DNA of 64,000 bases from M0108 sp937862735 (GTDB taxonomy: Bacteria > Pseudomonadota > Gammaproteobacteria > Chromatiales > Chromatiaceae). The notes below the pieces were generated by a model. It worked only from the letters and a program-made list of their open reading frames with translations, had not been told where the DNA came from and did no database searches. Below are positions 62,535-64,000 of this stretch, piece after piece. The stretch's first letter is position 1, and each line of letters starts with the position of its first letter. The stretch spans positions 1 through 64,000 of the forward strand of contig CALMDH010000330.1 in assembly GCA_937862735.1 (NCBI GenBank), read 5' to 3'. Made by a program: the position numbers and the translations under genes.

Positions 62535-63698
62535 ATGCCACAAGCCCCCGCTTCACCCGATCCGAGCCCGGCCCCCCTGGACCACGACCGCAACGCCGTG
62601 AACCGGGCGGTGGAAATCGCCATCCGCATCAGTCTGCTCGCCCTGTGGGTCGCTCTGTGCTTCGCCATCATGCAGCCCTTTCTGGTACCAATCGCCTGGG
62701 GGGTCATCATCACCGTGGCGGTCCATCCCGCCTACGTGGCCCTGCTGCGGCAGGTCGGCAACCGCCGGGTCCTGGCCTCCTCCCTCTTCATCCTCATCGC
62801 CCTGCTGGTGCTGATCCTGCCGATCTATCTGCTGAGCGAGACCCTGGTCCAGGGTGCGGAGAGTCTGGCCCATGGCTTCGAGGGCGGCCGCTGGACCATC
62901 CCGCCCGCCCCCGACCTCAGTTACATCCCCCTGATCGGGACCGATATCCAGGACCTCTGGCACACCGCCTCTCACAACATCGAGGAGGCCCTGCGCCAGA
63001 TCGAACCCCAGTTGCGCCTGGTCGGTCAATGGGTGCTGGGATTCGCCCGGGACGCCGGCATCGGCATCCTCCACTTCATCCTCGCCATCTTCATCGCCGG
63101 GGTGATGCTGGCCAAGAGCGAGGTGGCTGGAAACGTGGCCCATGGCATCGCCCACCGCCTGGCGGGACCCCACGGATCCCGCTTCGCCGAGTTGGCCATC
63201 GCCGTGGTCCGCAGCGTCTCCCGCGGCATCCTGGGGGTGGCGATGATCCAGGCCACCCTGGCCGGCCTCGGCATGCTGGCCGCCGGCCTGCCCGCGGCGG
63301 GACTCTGGGCCCTGGTCGCCCTGCTGCTCAGTACCATTCAACTGGGCGTGTTCCCGGTCATGCTGCCGGCGGCCATTTATCTCTTTTATACCGCCAGCAC
63401 CACCACCGCGGTCCTCTTCCTGATCTGGACCTTGTTCGTCGGCGCCATCGACAACGTCCTCAAACCCCTGCTGCTCGGCCGGGGCATCTCGGTCCCCATG
63501 CTGGTCATCTTCGTCGGCGCGATTGGCGGCTTCATCGGCCAAGGCATCATCGGTCTTTTCCTCGGCGCCGTGGTCCTGGCCCTGGGCTACGAACTGCTCC
63601 TGGCCTGGCTGGGCGAGATGACCTCCCCGACGGCGGAGCCCGGCACCCCGCCCCCGGGGGAGGCGTCGCCACCCGCCCCTGGAAAAAGCGAACATTGA
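62535..63698 (+). CDS. AI-2E-family transporter, second copy
   Basis: This 387-residue membrane protein of the PF01594 family starts MPQAPASPDPSPAPLDHDRNAVNRAVEIAIRIS. It has paired N-terminal helices (ALWVALCFAIMQPFLVPIAWGVIITVAVHP; VLASSLFILIALLVLILPIYLLSE). Later helices are GILHFILAIFIAGVMLAKS and ALVALLLSTIQLGVFPVMLPAAIYLFYT. A Pro-rich tail closes it. It is only distantly related to the permease at 37497. Substrate unknown. No ribosome-binding site is obvious before the ATG. Confidence 0.88.
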   Translation: MPQAPASPDPSPAPLDHDRNAVNRAVEIAIRISLLALWVALCFAIMQPFLVPIAWGVIITVAVHPAYVALLRQVGNRRVLASSLFILIALLVLILPIYLLSETLVQGAESLAHGFEGGRWTIPPAPDLSYIPLIGTDIQDLWHTASHNIEEALRQIEPQLRLVGQWVLGFARDAGIGILHFILAIFIAGVMLAKSEVAGNVAHGIAHRLAGPHGSRFAELAIAVVRSVSRGILGVAMIQATLAGLGMLAAGLPAAGLWALVALLLSTIQLGVFPVMLPAAIYLFYTASTTTAVLFLIWTLFVGAIDNVLKPLLLGRGISVPMLVIFVGAIGGFIGQGIIGLFLGAVVLALGYELLLAWLGEMTSPTAEPGTPPPGEASPPAPGKSEH

Positions 63699-63822
63699 GT
63701 GGCGATGGGTATAAACTCAAAGCAGGGAGCCGTTGGCGCCCCCACCATGGGGCCAGGCCGGGTCCCAACCACCGCGCGCCCCGTGCCCGTGGGTCGCGCC
63801 CTTTAGGAGCAGGAGGAACATC

Positions 63823-64000
63823 ATGGCCATCTGGGTATTAGCCGCCGATAACAGCCGCGCCCGCTTCTTCACCGCCGAAAAACCCGTCAGCCCCCTCACC
63901 GAGACCAGGGACCTCACCTTTCCCGAGGCGCGGCTGCACGAGGGCGATCTGGTATCCGACAAAACCGGTCGCGACCGCAACCCCAGCACCGGCAGCGCCC
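63823..64000 (+). CDS. Host-attachment-family protein (N-terminal part)
   Basis: The gene runs off the right edge. The visible 59 residues MAIWVLAADNSRARFFTAEKPVSPLTETRDLTFPEARLHEGDLVSDKTGRDRN match the start of the PF10116 host-attachment family. AGGAGG stands before the ATG. The family is widespread and its function is unclear despite its name. Only the N-terminus can be seen. Confidence 0.8.
   Translation, partial: MAIWVLAADNSRARFFTAEKPVSPLTETRDLTFPEARLHEGDLVSDKTGRDRNPSTGSA

Overview
The window is GC-rich, densely coded chromosomal DNA of a gammaproteobacterium, most probably a purple sulfur bacterium or close relative (Chromatiales, Chromatiaceae-like). The main evidence is an rhd-tusA-dsrE2 sulfurtransferase cluster typical of dissimilatory sulfur oxidizers. 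It lies next to a LysR regulator and is divergent from a siroheme synthase gene. The ispB / rplU-rpmA-obgE order, the UUG-started rpsT, an Mg-type HemB and lptM-lysA linkage all fit a gammaproteobacterium. The genus assignment is inference. I see no rRNA, CRISPR array, prophage or transposase.

Layout. 1-8.5 kb: end of ettA, a DUF815 ATPase, an unknown protein, a Tat-exported amidohydrolase, a TetR regulator, a metal-dependent phosphodiesterase-like protein and a large SEC-C protein. 8.7-13.1 kb: aroE-hemB, a His-rich thioredoxin, cupin-hemF and rpsT. 13.5-21.2 kb: ppk2 with a small partner, then tamA-tamB. 21.4-26.5 kb: tRNA-Pro(CGG), ispB, rplU-rpmA, obgE, proB and creA. 26.7-30.3 kb: an operon of an unknown secreted Cys-rich protein, an unknown cytoplasmic protein and a HemY-like oxidase. 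30.8-39 kb: DUF1840, a SPOR protein coupled to a YgbA-like protein, lptM-lysA, a methyltransferase, a zinc-ribbon protein, a DegS-like protease and an AI-2E-family permease. 39.2-43.4 kb: lysR, dsrE2, tusA and rhd against cysG. 43.6-49.2 kb: glycogen genes (GH57 and glgC against glgB). 49.5-56.9 kb: hemerythrin, a K+ channel operon, topB, a membrane J-domain protein and a VWA-like protein. 57-60.7 kb: anaerobic ribonucleotide reduction. 60.8-64 kb: a Cys-cluster protein, moaE, an EipA-like protein, a second AI-2E permease and the start of a host-attachment-family gene.

The genes suggest a facultative or microaerobic lifestyle. Oxygen-dependent hemF and an HemY-like oxidase occur together with an oxygen-sensitive class III ribonucleotide reductase. 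The latter sits behind an FNR-type box and two NrdR-type boxes. Polyphosphate (ppk2) and glycogen (glgB, glgC, GH57) storage genes are both present.

The most unusual features are: (1) a class III ribonucleotide reductase whose glycyl-radical domain is a separate 65-residue ORF, in the same frame behind one UGA and with its own ribosome-binding site; (2) a five-copy dispersed element of about 100 bp with imperfect terminal inverted repeats and an internal G/C hairpin, three copies of which lie 27-45 bp upstream of a start codon; (3) several short tandem or direct repeats in intergenic DNA and low-complexity insertions in TopB, TamA, TamB and NrdD.
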